The notes under the pieces are model-generated. The model was not told where the DNA came from, made no database searches, and saw only the letters and a list, made by a program, of their open reading frames with translations. Positions 36,298 through 46,515 of a DNA stretch of 64,000 nucleotides are shown here, piece by piece. This stretch comes from Cyanobacteria bacterium FACHB-DQ100 (GTDB lineage: Bacteria > Cyanobacteriota > Cyanobacteriia > Leptolyngbyales > Leptolyngbyaceae), in NCBI GenBank assembly GCA_014695195.1, contig JACJNW010000028.1, positions 248,001-312,000 of the forward strand, written 5' to 3'. The first letter of the stretch is position 1, and each line of letters opens with the position of its first letter. A program made the position numbers and the translations under genes.

Positions 36298-37665
36298 ATG
36301 GCGATCGCAACCGTAAACCCCACAACCGGAGAAGTGGTAAAAACGTTTGAAGCGCTCTCGACTGTAGAAATTCAGCAGAAAATCGAGGCGGCGCACTCCC
36401 GGTTTTTGCAGTATCGTTCTGTTCCGCTGGATCAGCGTGCACGCTGGCTTTCCGAAGCAGCAAATATTTTGGAAAGAGAGCGAGATCGCTTCGGTGAATT
36501 AATCACTCTAGAAATGGGTAAGCCGCTGAAAGCCGCGATCGCAGAAGTCGAGAAATCTGCGTCGGTTTGTCGGTTTTATGCAGAACAGGCTGCCGAATTT
36601 CTAGCCGATGTGCCGATTCAAACTCAAGCTGCGTCTAGTTTTGTGCGCTATCAACCGCTGGGCGTGATTTTAGCGGTGATGCCGTGGAATTTTCCGTTTT
36701 GGCAAGTGTTTCGATTTGCGGCTCCGGCTTTGATGGCGGGAAATGTGGGACTGCTCAAACACGCCTCGAATGTGCCGCAATGTGCCGTTGCGATCGAGGA
36801 AGTGTTCGTTCGCGCTGGCTTTCCGGCTGGCGCATTCCAAACGTTACTGGTGGGTGCGGATAAAGTGGCGATGATTGTCGAAGACGATCGCGTTAAAGCA
36901 GCAACCCTAACTGGAAGTGAACCCGCTGGAGCGAGTCTTGCGGCGATCGCGGGCAAGCACATCAAAAAAGTCGTTCTAGAGCTTGGCGGCAGTGATCCGT
37001 TTATTGTGATGCCGAGCGCAGATTTAGACCAAGCAGTCAAAACGGCGGTCGCGGCTCGAATGCTCAACAGTGGGCAATCTTGCATCGCAGCAAAGCGCTT
37101 TATCGTGGCCGACGCGATCGCCGATCAATTCCTCGATCGTTTAGTTGAGCAGTACAAAGCGCTGAAAGTCGGCGATCCAATGTTGCCGGAAACCGAAATT
37201 GGCCCCTTAGCAACCCCAGACATTCTGCAAGATCTCGATCAGCAAGTTCAGACCTCGATTCAGCAGGGCGCAAAAGTGCTAATCGGTGGGGAACCGTTGC
37301 GTGATCGACCCGGAAACTTCTATGCCCCCACGATTCTGACTGACATTCCCAAAGGCTGTATTGCAGAGTATGACGAGTTTTTTGGGCCGGTTGCGCTGGT
37401 GTTTCGGGTGCCAGATTTAGACAGTGCGATCGCTCGTGCAAATGATTCACCGTTTGGATTAGGGGCAAGTGCTTGGACGCAAGACGAAACGGAGCGCGAA
37501 CGGTTAATCGAAGAAATTGAATCTGGCTCAGTGTTTATCAATGCGATGGTGAAATCCGATGTGAAGCTACCATTTGGTGGCATCAAGCGATCGGGGTTTG
37601 GGCGGGAACTAGGGCGCGAAGGCATCCACGAGTTTGTCAACATCAAAACTATCTGGGTGCAATAG
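36298..37665 (+). CDS. gabD: Succinate-semialdehyde dehydrogenase
   Basis: A 455-residue aldehyde dehydrogenase oxidising succinate semialdehyde to succinate. The catalytic Cys262 is in MLNSGQSCIAAKR, the general base Glu228 in VVLELGGSDPF. It ends in the family EFVNIKTIWVQ. It lies 80 bp upstream of the decarboxylase homologue, the arrangement of the proven bypass genes in Synechococcus sp. PCC 7002, which together replace 2-oxoglutarate dehydrogenase. GGAGGAAGG precedes the ATG. Confidence 0.92.
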   Translation: MAIATVNPTTGEVVKTFEALSTVEIQQKIEAAHSRFLQYRSVPLDQRARWLSEAANILERERDRFGELITLEMGKPLKAAIAEVEKSASVCRFYAEQAAEFLADVPIQTQAASSFVRYQPLGVILAVMPWNFPFWQVFRFAAPALMAGNVGLLKHASNVPQCAVAIEEVFVRAGFPAGAFQTLLVGADKVAMIVEDDRVKAATLTGSEPAGASLAAIAGKHIKKVVLELGGSDPFIVMPSADLDQAVKTAVAARMLNSGQSCIAAKRFIVADAIADQFLDRLVEQYKALKVGDPMLPETEIGPLATPDILQDLDQQVQTSIQQGAKVLIGGEPLRDRPGNFYAPTILTDIPKGCIAEYDEFFGPVALVFRVPDLDSAIARANDSPFGLGASAWTQDETERERLIEEIESGSVFINAMVKSDVKLPFGGIKRSGFGRELGREGIHEFVNIKTIWVQ

Positions 37666-37745
37666 ATAGAAAGTCTTTTAGATCATTAAATCTGGGCTAT
37701 CACTATACGAAGCGAATCCCTAGCCCTTTACTTTGGAGGACGAGC

Positions 37746-39383
37746 ATGAACACGGCAGAACTATTAGTCCGGTGTTTGGAAGCAGAAGGCGTTGAGTATA
37801 TCTTCGGTCTACCCGGAGAAGAAAATCTTCATGTGCTAGAAGCGCTGCAAAACTCATCAATCCGGTTTATCACCACGCGACATGAGCAAGGTGCAGCATT
37901 TATGGCAGATGTCTACGGGCGGCTCACCGGAAGGGCGGGGGTTTGTCTTTCCACGTTAGGGCCTGGGGCCACGAATTTGATGACCGGCGTGGCAGATGCG
38001 AACCTCGATCGCGCTCCGTTAGTTGCAATCACGGGGCAGGTGGGCACCGATCGAATGCACATCGAATCGCATCAATACCTCGATTTAGTGGCCATGTTTG
38101 CGCCTGTTACCAAGTGGAACACACAAATCGTGCGACCCAGTAACACGGCTGAGATTGTTCGCAAAGCCTTCAAGATTGCTCAAACTGAAAAGCCCGGAGC
38201 GGTTCACATCGACTTACCGGAAAACATTGCAGCGATGCCTGTAGATGGAAGGCCGCTCACCTCTGACAACATTGAGAAGACCTTTGCTTCGTTCCGCAGT
38301 ATCGAGAAAGCTGCTAACGCCATCAATGATGCAGCCAATCCATTAATTCTGGTAGGAAATGGGGCAATTCGCAGCAATGCAAGTGAAATGCTGACTAAGT
38401 TTGCGACTCGATTAAACATTCCGGTTGCAAATACGTTTATGGGCAAAGGAGTCATTCCTTACCCGCATCCGTTGGCGCTTTGGGCGGTGGGGTTACAACA
38501 GCGAGATTATATTAGCTGCGGATTTGATCAAGCCGATTTAGTCATCGCGATCGGCTATGACTTAGTAGAATACTCGCCGAAAAAGTGGAACCCAGGCGGC
38601 AGAATTCCGGTGATTCACATTGGCAGTACGCCTGCTGAAGTCGATAGTAGCTATATGCCGATCGCAGAAGTTGTCGGTGACATTTCCGATTCGCTGCAAG
38701 AGATTTTGTATCGTTGCGATCGCGATGGCAAACCCGACCCACAAGCGCTCGGCTTACGTCCTGAGATTCGCAGCGATTATGCTCAATATGCGAATGATGA
38801 TGGCTTTCCGATCAAGCCGCAGAAGCTCATTTACGATTTACGGCAAGTGATGGGCACAGATGACATTGTGATCTCGGATGTGGGCGCTCATAAGATGTGG
38901 ATGGCGCGGCATTATCACTGTCATCGCCCGAATACCTGCATTATCTCGAATGGATTTGCGGCAATGGGAATTGCGATTCCGGGCGCGATCGCGGCGAAGT
39001 TAGTGCATCCCGATCGTAAAGTGGTTGCAGTCACCGGAGATGGTGGTTTTATGATGAACTGTCAGGAGCTTGAAACGGCGCTGAGAGTTGGAACTGCCTT
39101 TGTGACGATTATCTTTAACGATGGCGGCTATGGCTTGATCGAGTGGAAGCAAGAGAACCAGTTTGGACACTCATCGTTTATCAAGTTCGGCAATCCAGAT
39201 TTCGTCAAATTTGCCGAAAGTATGGGGCTGAAAGGCTATCGGGTTGAATCGGTGGCGGATTTGATTCCAACTCTTAAAGAAGCGCTCGAACAAGACGTTC
39301 CCGCAGTGATTGACTGTCCAGTAGACTATCGAGAGAATCTACGATTTACACAGAAAGCAGGCGATCTGAGCTGCCCAATTTAG
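37746..39383 (+). CDS. 2-oxoglutarate decarboxylase (acetolactate synthase homologue)
   Basis: A 545-residue thiamine-diphosphate enzyme of the acetolactate-synthase superfamily. Glu47 (TTRHEQGAAFMA) activates the cofactor; AVTGDGGFMMNCQELETA is the ThDP/Mg2+ motif. Because succinate-semialdehyde dehydrogenase is directly upstream, the likely reaction is decarboxylation of 2-oxoglutarate to succinate semialdehyde, as shown for the PCC 7002 homologue, rather than branched-chain amino acid synthesis. GGAGG is 6 nt before the ATG. Ends in a 4-bp overlap with the convergent lipoprotein gene. Confidence 0.88.
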   Translation: MNTAELLVRCLEAEGVEYIFGLPGEENLHVLEALQNSSIRFITTRHEQGAAFMADVYGRLTGRAGVCLSTLGPGATNLMTGVADANLDRAPLVAITGQVGTDRMHIESHQYLDLVAMFAPVTKWNTQIVRPSNTAEIVRKAFKIAQTEKPGAVHIDLPENIAAMPVDGRPLTSDNIEKTFASFRSIEKAANAINDAANPLILVGNGAIRSNASEMLTKFATRLNIPVANTFMGKGVIPYPHPLALWAVGLQQRDYISCGFDQADLVIAIGYDLVEYSPKKWNPGGRIPVIHIGSTPAEVDSSYMPIAEVVGDISDSLQEILYRCDRDGKPDPQALGLRPEIRSDYAQYANDDGFPIKPQKLIYDLRQVMGTDDIVISDVGAHKMWMARHYHCHRPNTCIISNGFAAMGIAIPGAIAAKLVHPDRKVVAVTGDGGFMMNCQELETALRVGTAFVTIIFNDGGYGLIEWKQENQFGHSSFIKFGNPDFVKFAESMGLKGYRVESVADLIPTLKEALEQDVPAVIDCPVDYRENLRFTQKAGDLSCPI

Positions 39384-39808
39384 CCACGCTTCCGAGTGGG
39401 GTCGATCGCGGTTAGGTTCCATTCGTCTCCGCTCTGTTGGGCTAATCGCCAAGTTTGAGTTTTTCCTTCGATTTGACGCTGCAGATACAGATCGAAGATG
39501 TTATCCACTTGCTTGTCCTGGCGCTTCGACTGCTTCAGGGTGAAATCATACTCGCCTTTAACGTGATACCCATCAAATCCTTCGATTTTGAGCGGAGTTT
39601 GATCCGTGATTTTGACGCGATCGATCGTCACTTTCGGAGCGGAAGTGAGTTTAAGCTGCTGACTAATTTCTTGTTGGGTGCGATCGACTGTAATTGCGAT
39701 CGCTTTTTTCAACACTGCACCCGGAACCGAGTAGCGCCCACCGCAGGCAGTCAAGCCAACTGCAAGGACAATCGCTAGGATAATTTGTATCGCTCGTTTC
39801 ACGGTCAT
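39380..39808 (-). CDS. Small lipoprotein
   Basis: A 142-residue protein with a lipoprotein signal (AIQIILAIVLAVGLTACGG, lipid Cys22). The mature part is a basic, beta-rich single domain with a DRTQQEISQQL helix and repeated KxTxDxVKIxDQTPL-like strands; I do not recognise a family. It is divergent from the methyltransferase (7 bp between starts) and convergent with the decarboxylase gene. Confidence 0.75.
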   Translation of the reverse strand: MTVKRAIQIILAIVLAVGLTACGGRYSVPGAVLKKAIAITVDRTQQEISQQLKLTSAPKVTIDRVKITDQTPLKIEGFDGYHVKGEYDFTLKQSKRQDKQVDNIFDLYLQRQIEGKTQTWRLAQQSGDEWNLTAIDPTRKRG

Positions 39809-39815
39809 AGCTCCT

Positions 39816-40475
39816 ATGTTTAAGCAGGCGTTTGGTGTCGATGAGTCTCTCTACCGCTATATTCTCTCAAACTCGCTGCAAGAATCAGACATTCTCGCGC
39901 AACTTCGCGAAGAAACTGCACAACTGCCTCAAGCCCGAATGCAGATTTCACCCGATCAAGGTCAACTCATGGCGCTGCTGGTGCGATCGATCCAAGCGAA
40001 AAAAGCTCTAGAAGTCGGAGTCTTTACCGGATACAGTTCGCTTTGTGTGGCAATGGCACTTCCCCCCAATGGAAAACTGATTGCTTGTGATGTGAGTGAG
40101 CAATATACGACAATCGCCCGCCGCTATTGGGCAATGGCAAATGTTTCAGACAAAATCGAATTGCACCTCGCACCCGCGATCGACACGCTCGATCGCCTGC
40201 TTCAAGATCAAACAGAAACTTTCGATTTTGCCTTTATTGATGCGGATAAAGGCAACTATGCAAACTACTACGATCGAGCGATTCAACTGGTGCGCCCTGG
40301 CGGATTAATTGCGATCGATAATGTGTTGTGGTCGGGTCGTGTGGCAGACGAAACCGATCACGATAAGATTACCAACACCATTCGCGCCTTTAATGCCAAA
40401 GTGGCGCAAGACGATCGCGTCTGGATCAGTCTATTGCCAATCGCCGATGGATTAACGTTAGCCCTGAAGAAATGA
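39816..40475 (+). CDS. SAM-dependent O-methyltransferase
   Basis: A 219-residue class I methyltransferase of the caffeoyl-CoA/catechol O-methyltransferase type. KALEVGVFTGYSSLCVAMAL is the SAM-binding motif I; DFAFIDADKGNY and GGLIAIDNVLWSGRV carry the metal-binding Asp/Asn residues. It acts on small catechol-like molecules; the natural substrate in cyanobacteria is unknown. Its TGA overlaps the ATG of cbiD by 4 bp, so the two are made together although no link to cobalamin is known. Confidence 0.88.
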   Translation: MFKQAFGVDESLYRYILSNSLQESDILAQLREETAQLPQARMQISPDQGQLMALLVRSIQAKKALEVGVFTGYSSLCVAMALPPNGKLIACDVSEQYTTIARRYWAMANVSDKIELHLAPAIDTLDRLLQDQTETFDFAFIDADKGNYANYYDRAIQLVRPGGLIAIDNVLWSGRVADETDHDKITNTIRAFNAKVAQDDRVWISLLPIADGLTLALKK

Positions 40476-41617
40476 AATCTGGATATACCTTACCTGTTTT
40501 TGCTTGTGCCTCTGCGATCGCTGCTCTGCACCACCTTCGACACGGAATCGCGATCGATCAGGTTGAGCTTGATTTAATTAATCCGGCTCAAATTGTTCAG
40601 ATCGCGATCGATCAGGTTGCGAAATTAAGTAAAAATTCTGCGTTAGCAATCACTCGCAGCGATCCGGGTGACAATCTCGACCTCACCCGCAATACGCCTG
40701 TTTGGGCAATGGTGGAATTAGAGACAAGTGCTGCGATTGGAGATCTCGGAGGCCCCCTAAATCCCCCACGAGTGGGGGACTTTGATGTTTCCGATAATGT
40801 AGAGAGAATTACGATCGTCGGCGGTGAAGGCGTTGGACAGCGATCGGATCAACAAGCTGCCATCTACGCTTACGCTCAACAGCTAATTCTCACCAACTTA
40901 AATCGGTTGCTTCATGCTGGAGAATCGCTGCGCGTCACCTTAATCTTGCCTGAAGGTCGGCAACTGGCAAAACGCACCTCAAACGAAGCGTTCGGAGTCG
41001 TTGAAGGCTTATCGCTGCTTGGAACTTCGGGCATTGCTCAACCGCTCAGCGCTCCCGACCAGCTCGAACAATTTCGCGCAGAACTTCAGGAAAAATCAAA
41101 GCGATTTGACACCCTCGTTTTTTGCATTGGAGAGAATGGTTTGGATCTTGCCGCAAAATTGGGCATCGATCGCGATCGCACCCTCAAAACTGCGAATTGG
41201 ATCGGGTCTCTCTTAGTCGAGGCGGGAATTCAGCAAGTGAAATCAATCCTCCTATTTGGCTATCACGGTAAATTAATGAAACTTGCAGGTGGCATCTTTC
41301 ATACCCATCATCATGTTGCCGATGCTCGACAAGAAATTCTCACCGCTCATGCTGCAAAAGTGGGAATCGATCCAGCAGATTTGCAAGCCATTCTTGCCAG
41401 CGCTACGGCTGAAGACGGATTGAAATACTTAAGAAATTTAGGAAAAGAAATCGAAGTTTATACCTCGATCGCCCAAACGATCGACGATCGTGCCCAGCAT
41501 TACATCTTTACCCACAGTGAGGCAACCGTTGAGGTCGGTAGTATTTTGTTCGATCGTGCTCGGCAGATTTTGGTAAAAAGCAGAAAAGCAACCCAACTGC
41601 TTGAGTCCGTTTGCTAA
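40472..41617 (+). CDS. cbiD: Cobalt-precorrin-5B (C1)-methyltransferase with repeat-derived insert
   Basis: A 381-residue CbiD of the anaerobic cobalamin pathway, methylating C1 of the corrin ring. [60 protein letters not shown] and [20 protein letters not shown] are conserved. Between residues 86 and 113 it is longer than remembered homologues by some 16-20 residues; residues 94-105 ([12 protein letters not shown]) are encoded by an interspersed palindromic repeat at 40752-40784. The frame stays open, so the enzyme is probably functional with a surface loop added. Confidence 0.92.
   Translation: MKSGYTLPVFACASAIAALHHLRHGIAIDQVELDLINPAQIVQIAIDQVAKLSKNSALAITRSDPGDNLDLTRNTPVWAMVELETSAAIGDLGGPLNPPRVGDFDVSDNVERITIVGGEGVGQRSDQQAAIYAYAQQLILTNLNRLLHAGESLRVTLILPEGRQLAKRTSNEAFGVVEGLSLLGTSGIAQPLSAPDQLEQFRAELQEKSKRFDTLVFCIGENGLDLAAKLGIDRDRTLKTANWIGSLLVEAGIQQVKSILLFGYHGKLMKLAGGIFHTHHHVADARQEILTAHAAKVGIDPADLQAILASATAEDGLKYLRNLGKEIEVYTSIAQTIDDRAQHYIFTHSEATVEVGSILFDRARQILVKSRKATQLLESVC
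40752..40784 (+). repeat. Interspersed palindromic repeat, copy 2 (inside cbiD)
   Basis: GCCCCCTAAATCCCCCA, a 5-nt loop and TGGGGGACTTTG: the same element as 23098-23129 in opposite orientation, differing only in the loop. It lies in frame in cbiD. Confidence 0.85.
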
Positions 41618-41723
41618 TGTGATTAGAATAGCCAGAATATCTAAAACGATTCATTTTTTACCGCTCTTCAAAACGCCCGTTTATCGTCGGTTTGACTCTC
41701 GTTCATTTCATCAGGAAACTCCC

Positions 41724-43349
41724 GTGACTCCACACACTGACCCGTCTGTTCTGGATACCCCGATCGTATCTACTTCAGATTTGGATGCGCTCGATCGTCA
41801 AATGATCGTGATTCTCGATTTTGGGTCGCAATATTCAGAACTGATTGCCCGCCGCATTCGCGAAACCCAAGTCTATTCTGAAGTTCTGTCGTATCGCACC
41901 ACGATCGAACAGTTGCGCCAACTCAACCCCAAGGGCATTATCCTATCCGGTGGCCCAAATTCGGTTTATGACAATGGCGCACCGCATTGTGATGCGGGAA
42001 TTTGGCAGCTTGGCATTCCCGTTCTGGGAGTCTGCTACGGAATGCAACTGATGGTGCAACAGCTTGGCGGCAATGTCGAACGCAGCGATCGCGGCGAATA
42101 CGGCAAAGCAAATCTCGCGATCGATGATCCGACCGATTTGCTTACCAATGTCGAAGATGGCTCGATCATGTGGATGAGCCATGGTGACTCAGTGACGCAA
42201 CTTCCATCTGGATTTGAGATCCTCGCTCACACGGCGAATACGCCTTGTGCTGCCATTGCCGAACACGATCGTAAACTCTACGGCGTACAGTTCCACCCGG
42301 AAGTGGTGCATTCTCAATACGGACAAGCTTTAATCCGTAACTTTGTCTACCACATCTGCGAATGTGAGCCGACCTGGACAACCGATGCGTTTGTCGAAGA
42401 AGCGATTCGCGAAATTCGTGCCAAAGTTGGGGATAAGCGAGTGCTGTTAGCGCTGTCTGGCGGCGTGGATTCCTCAACGCTGGCATTCCTGCTGCATCGA
42501 GCGATCGGCGATCAACTCACCTGTATGTTTATCGACCAAGGCTTCATGCGAAAGCTAGAGCCAGAACGCTTAGTGAAGCTGTTTCATGAGCAGTTTCATA
42601 TCGATGTTGCCTATGTGAACGCTCGCGATCGTTTCTTGGCAGCGGTCGAGGGTATCACCGATCCTGAAGAAAAACGCAAACGCATCGGGCACGAATTCAT
42701 CCGCGTGTTTGAAGCAGAATCGAAGCGGTTAGGGCCGTTCGATTATCTCGCTCAAGGGACGCTTTACCCGGACGTGATTGAATCTGCAGATACTAACGTT
42801 GATCCAAAAACCGGAGAACGAGTCGCAGTCAAAATCAAGAGCCATCACAATGTCGGTGGACTGCCAAAAGATCTGCAATTCAAGCTGATCGAACCGTTGC
42901 GGAAACTGTTCAAAGACGAAGTACGAAAGGTTGGTCGATCGATCGGTCTGCCTGAAGAGATCGTCAATCGTCAGCCCTTCCCTGGCCCCGGTCTAGCGAT
43001 TCGGATTTTGGGCGAAGTGAACGAAGAAAAGCTGAACATTCTGCGGGATGCCGATCTAATCGTGCGTCAGGAAATCAATCGCGCAGGCATTTACCACGAT
43101 GTATGGCAAGCTTTTGCCGTCTTGCTGCCTGTGCGAAGCGTCGGAGTGATGGGAGATCAACGCACTTATGCTTATCCGATCGTGCTGCGCTGCGTCAAGA
43201 GCGAAGACGGCATGACCGCAGACTGGGCGCGAATTCCCTACGATCTGCTTGAAACCATTTCCAACCGCATTGTGAACGAAGTCAAGGGTGTGAACCGTGT
43301 GGTTTACGACATCACCTCGAAGCCACCGGGAACGATCGAGTGGGAATAA
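41724..43349 (+). CDS. guaA: GMP synthase (glutamine-hydrolysing)
   Basis: A 541-residue GuaA converting XMP to GMP. The glutamine amidotransferase domain has [14 protein letters not shown] with the catalytic Cys and [10 protein letters not shown]; the synthetase domain has the P-loop [10 protein letters not shown]; the C-terminus is [17 protein letters not shown]. The start is taken as GTG (41724), with AGGAAA upstream; an open frame back to 41601 overlaps cbiD and adds a non-conserved extension. Confidence 0.95.
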   Translation: MTPHTDPSVLDTPIVSTSDLDALDRQMIVILDFGSQYSELIARRIRETQVYSEVLSYRTTIEQLRQLNPKGIILSGGPNSVYDNGAPHCDAGIWQLGIPVLGVCYGMQLMVQQLGGNVERSDRGEYGKANLAIDDPTDLLTNVEDGSIMWMSHGDSVTQLPSGFEILAHTANTPCAAIAEHDRKLYGVQFHPEVVHSQYGQALIRNFVYHICECEPTWTTDAFVEEAIREIRAKVGDKRVLLALSGGVDSSTLAFLLHRAIGDQLTCMFIDQGFMRKLEPERLVKLFHEQFHIDVAYVNARDRFLAAVEGITDPEEKRKRIGHEFIRVFEAESKRLGPFDYLAQGTLYPDVIESADTNVDPKTGERVAVKIKSHHNVGGLPKDLQFKLIEPLRKLFKDEVRKVGRSIGLPEEIVNRQPFPGPGLAIRILGEVNEEKLNILRDADLIVRQEINRAGIYHDVWQAFAVLLPVRSVGVMGDQRTYAYPIVLRCVKSEDGMTADWARIPYDLLETISNRIVNEVKGVNRVVYDITSKPPGTIEWE

Positions 43350-43361
43350 GTAGAAACGGCA

Positions 43362-43391
43362 CGATCGCCCTCAATTAATCAAGGGCGATCG
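43362..43391. terminator. Hairpin after guaA
   Basis: CGATCGCCCT (43362-43371) and AGGGCGATCG (43382-43391) form a 10-bp stem with a 10-nt AT-rich loop, 12 nt beyond the guaA stop. There is no T-run. Confidence 0.55.
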
Positions 43392-43427
43392 GACGGTTGC
43401 ACACGACTGATCATTGCAGAATTTCTC

Positions 43428-43455
43428 GTAGTGACGCGATTAATCGCGTCACTAC
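43428..43455. repeat. 28-bp perfect palindrome
   Basis: GTAGTGACGCGATT followed directly by its reverse complement. It lies between guaA and the cation efflux gene, 40 bp before the latter's start. Elements of this type (GTAGnGACGCGATTAATCGC...) occur widely in cyanobacterial genomes. The DNA could form a cruciform; the RNA a hairpin. Confidence 0.88.
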
Positions 43456-43494
43456 AATCTGAACCTAGAATTGAGAAGCTGCATTCGACTCGAT

Positions 43495-44424
43495 ATGGCA
43501 CCCCACCACAGGCATCCCCCCGGTCACGGTCATACCCACCGGACTAATTCTTACAATCGCGCTTTTATTGTCAGTGTCACGCTGAATGCTGGTTTTGTCG
43601 TTGCTGAAGTGGTGTATGGACTTTTAGCTAACTCTCTAGCGCTGCTTGCGGATGCAGGACACAATCTCAGCGACGTTTTAGGATTATTACTGGCTTGGGG
43701 GGCGAGTATTTTAGCGCGTCGTCAACCGACTCCCCGACGCACGTTTGGATTTCGCCGATCGTCAATCTTAGCCGCTTTGCTCAATGCAACGTTTCTCCTC
43801 ATTGCCTGTGGTGGCATTGGCTTAGAAGCGATCCAACGATTTCACACTCCAGCACCCGTTGAAGGTGGAACGATTATTTTGGTAGCAGCGATCGGGATTG
43901 CGGTGAATACGATCAGTGCGCTGATGTTCGTGTCGGGACGCAGCTCTGATCTGAATATTCGCGGCGCATTTTTGCATTTAGCCGCCGATGCGCTGGTTTC
44001 GCTGGGCGTGGTGCTAACTGGGATTGCAATTCTGATGACTGGATGGCAGTGGCTTGATCCGATCGTCAGTTTGGCAATTACGATCGTGATTGTGATCGGG
44101 ACATGGCAACTGTTTCAAGAATCGTTTAATCTCATGCTGGATGCAGTTCCAGAAGAGATTGAACCGCTTGCGGTGCGAACGTACCTTGCAGAGCGTCCTG
44201 GTGTCGCTCAGGTGCATGATTTGCACATTTGGGCGATGAGTACAACCGAGGTGGCGCTAACGGCTCATTTGATCACCCCGGCTGGGCATCCGGGAGATGC
44301 CTTCTTAGCTGAACTCTGCCGCGAGTTGCATGATCATTTCGGCATCGAACACGCCACAATTCAAATCGAGCTTGGTGATCCAAGTACAGCTTGTGCTGTA
44401 GCTTGTGAAGATGCCATCCAATAA
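43495..44424 (+). CDS. Cation diffusion facilitator (CzcD-like)
   Basis: A metal/proton antiporter of about 309 residues with six transmembrane helices. The metal-site pattern in helix 2 is ALLADAGHNLSDVLG, the HxxxD partner in helix 5 is FLHLAADALVSLG, and a His-rich N-terminus (HHRHPPGHGHTH) can collect metal. It exports Zn2+ or related ions from the cytoplasm. The ATG at 43495 is preferred over an upstream TTG (43471), which adds a non-conserved eight residues. A hairpin follows. Confidence 0.9.
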   Translation: MAPHHRHPPGHGHTHRTNSYNRAFIVSVTLNAGFVVAEVVYGLLANSLALLADAGHNLSDVLGLLLAWGASILARRQPTPRRTFGFRRSSILAALLNATFLLIACGGIGLEAIQRFHTPAPVEGGTIILVAAIGIAVNTISALMFVSGRSSDLNIRGAFLHLAADALVSLGVVLTGIAILMTGWQWLDPIVSLAITIVIVIGTWQLFQESFNLMLDAVPEEIEPLAVRTYLAERPGVAQVHDLHIWAMSTTEVALTAHLITPAGHPGDAFLAELCRELHDHFGIEHATIQIELGDPSTACAVACEDAIQ

Positions 44425-44427
44425 ATA

Positions 44428-44454
44428 GAGGGATGCCCCGGTGGAACATCCCTC
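44428..44454. terminator. Terminator between efflux gene and ftsH
   Basis: GAGGGATG (44428-44435) pairs with CATCCCTC (44447-44454), loop 11 nt. The minus strand continues TATTTATT; the plus strand continues AAAAAG. It separates two convergent genes. Confidence 0.68.
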
Positions 44455-44497
44455 AAAAAGATTCTATTGGGTTAGAAACTAGGCGAGTATTCAGCGC

Positions 44498-46339
44498 TTA
44501 CGCGATCGCTGCAATCTTCACATCACTGGTGCTGAGCAATTCTTGCAGTTCGTCTGAATCCACCGTTTCTTTCTCAACTAGCATTTCAGCCAGTTTGTCG
44601 AGAACCGGACGATTTTGAACCAGAACCGCTTTAGCGCGACGATACGCTTGCTCGACCAAGTTCCGCACTTCGTCATCGATCGCGGCTGCGGTTTCTTCCG
44701 AGAAGTCGCGTTCTGCGGCAATGTCCCGACCGAGAAACATATTGCCTTGCTGACGACCAAGCGCTACCGGGCCTAAACGATCGCTCATTCCAAAGCGTGT
44801 CACCATCTGCTTCGCCACTCGTGCCACTTGCTGAAGGTCATTCGATGCGCCTGTGGTCACTTCTTCTTCACCAAAGACGATCTCTTCAGCAATCCGACCA
44901 CCGAGTGCAACTGCCATCTGGTTTTGCAGGTAGGAGCGGGAGTATAAGCCCGAATCCATCCGGTCTTCGCTCGGTGTGAACCAAGTTAAACCACCTGCAC
45001 GACCGCGAGGAATGATGCTGATTTTTTGAACTGGATCGTAATCGGGCATTAACGCACCGACTAATGCATGACCTGCTTCGTGGTAAGCGACTAGCTCTTT
45101 ACGCTTTTCGCTCATGACGCGATCTTTCTTCTCAGGTCCAGCGAGGACGCGATCGATGGCATCGTTAATTTCGTCCATCGAAACTTCGGTCAGATTGCGA
45201 CGAGCCGCCAGAATCGCGGCTTCGTTCAGCAAGTTCGACAAGTCTGCTCCGGTAAATCCAGGAGTCCGACGGGCGATCTTTTCAAGATCAACATCTTTCG
45301 ACAGGGTTTTGCCGCGAGCGTGGACGTTGAGCACTTCCAAACGACCTGCGTAATCAGGACGATCGACCACCACTTGACGGTCAAACCGACCCGGACGCAA
45401 GAGCGCAGCATCCAGCACATCAGGGCGGTTCGTTGCCGCGATGATGATGATTCCGGTGTTGCCTTCAAACCCGTCCATCTCGGTAAGAAGTTGGTTCAGG
45501 GTTTGCTCCCGTTCATCGTTTCCGCCACCGAGACCTGCGCCCCGTTGACGACCAACCGCATCAATTTCATCAATAAAGACGATACAAGGTGCGTTGGTTT
45601 TTGCTTGCTCAAACAGATCGCGGACGCGGGAAGCTCCCACACCGACGAACATCTCAACGAACTCAGAACCCGAAATTGAGAAGAACGGTACACCTGCTTC
45701 ACCTGCAACTGCTTTTGCCAGCAAGGTTTTACCGGTTCCGGGAGGGCCGACAAGCAGGACACCCTTGGGAATTTTTGCGCCAATTGCGGTAAAGCGATCG
45801 GCATTCTTCAAGAAGTCCACGACTTCATTGAGTTCGAGTTTTGCCTGGTCAATCCCTGCCACATCATTAAATGTGACTTGGGTTTGAGGTTCCATTTGAA
45901 CTCTAGCTTTGGATTTGCCGAAGTTCATGGCTTGGCTACCCGGCCCGTTTTGAGCACGGCGCAACAGGAAGAATAGACCCACAAGCAGCAAGATCGGGAA
46001 GAACAGGCTGCTGACGGCGCGGAGCCAGAAGTCGTTGCCATCGGTTGCAGGCAGGACAGAAATATCAACGTTGTTGCGGGTCAGAATGCTAATGAGTTCG
46101 GGGTCGCTGGGTAGATTAACTAGAATCCGGCTACCGTCTTGGGACTGCACCAAGGCGCGCGAGCGATCGGAACTCAAACTTACTTTATTGACGTTATTTT
46201 TTTCAACTTCTTGAATAAACTGGCTGTAGCGCCAAGTTTCACGTGTTTGGGGTTGCTTATCAAAGACCGCCGTTGCTAAGGCAATCACGACGATCGCTAA
46301 AAGCGCATATAGCCCTGCATTTCTCCACCGCTTGTTCAC
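44498..46339 (-). CDS. ftsH: ATP-dependent zinc metalloprotease FtsH
   Basis: A 613-residue membrane AAA protease. Two transmembrane helices (about 8-24 and 108-127) flank a lumenal or periplasmic domain; Walker A GPPGTGKT at 198-205, Walker [10 protein letters not shown], second region of homology [17 protein letters not shown], and the zinc site HEAGH at 420-424. Cyanobacteria have four FtsH; their hexamers degrade photodamaged D1 and other membrane proteins. Which of the four this is cannot be said with certainty. Monocistronic. Confidence 0.95.
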   Translation of the reverse strand: MNKRWRNAGLYALLAIVVIALATAVFDKQPQTRETWRYSQFIQEVEKNNVNKVSLSSDRSRALVQSQDGSRILVNLPSDPELISILTRNNVDISVLPATDGNDFWLRAVSSLFFPILLLVGLFFLLRRAQNGPGSQAMNFGKSKARVQMEPQTQVTFNDVAGIDQAKLELNEVVDFLKNADRFTAIGAKIPKGVLLVGPPGTGKTLLAKAVAGEAGVPFFSISGSEFVEMFVGVGASRVRDLFEQAKTNAPCIVFIDEIDAVGRQRGAGLGGGNDEREQTLNQLLTEMDGFEGNTGIIIIAATNRPDVLDAALLRPGRFDRQVVVDRPDYAGRLEVLNVHARGKTLSKDVDLEKIARRTPGFTGADLSNLLNEAAILAARRNLTEVSMDEINDAIDRVLAGPEKKDRVMSEKRKELVAYHEAGHALVGALMPDYDPVQKISIIPRGRAGGLTWFTPSEDRMDSGLYSRSYLQNQMAVALGGRIAEEIVFGEEEVTTGASNDLQQVARVAKQMVTRFGMSDRLGPVALGRQQGNMFLGRDIAAERDFSEETAAAIDDEVRNLVEQAYRRAKAVLVQNRPVLDKLAEMLVEKETVDSDELQELLSTSDVKIAAIA

Positions 46340-46515
46340 CGGGGTGTATCCTCCTGAAAATAGGAATGAAAAGGGATCTCAGATTTGTATTGTTAATTTA
46401 TATTACTGCTTATTAAGGCAGCTTGCATGGATCTGCAAGAAATCTGAGAATCACTGGTTTATCCAATTTAACGTAATGATTTGATAATGGACTTCGATTT
46501 CTGGGGCAAATTGCG

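Noticed and set aside
40430-40480. Possible cobalamin riboswitch before cbiD
   Set aside because: cbiD overlaps the preceding methyltransferase gene by 4 bp, leaving no leader.
41601-41723. Upstream extension of guaA overlapping cbiD
   Set aside because: The added 41 residues are not GuaA-like, and GTG 41724 has a ribosome-binding site.
42166-42486. Antisense frame inside guaA
   Set aside because: The opposite strand encodes conserved GuaA motifs throughout.
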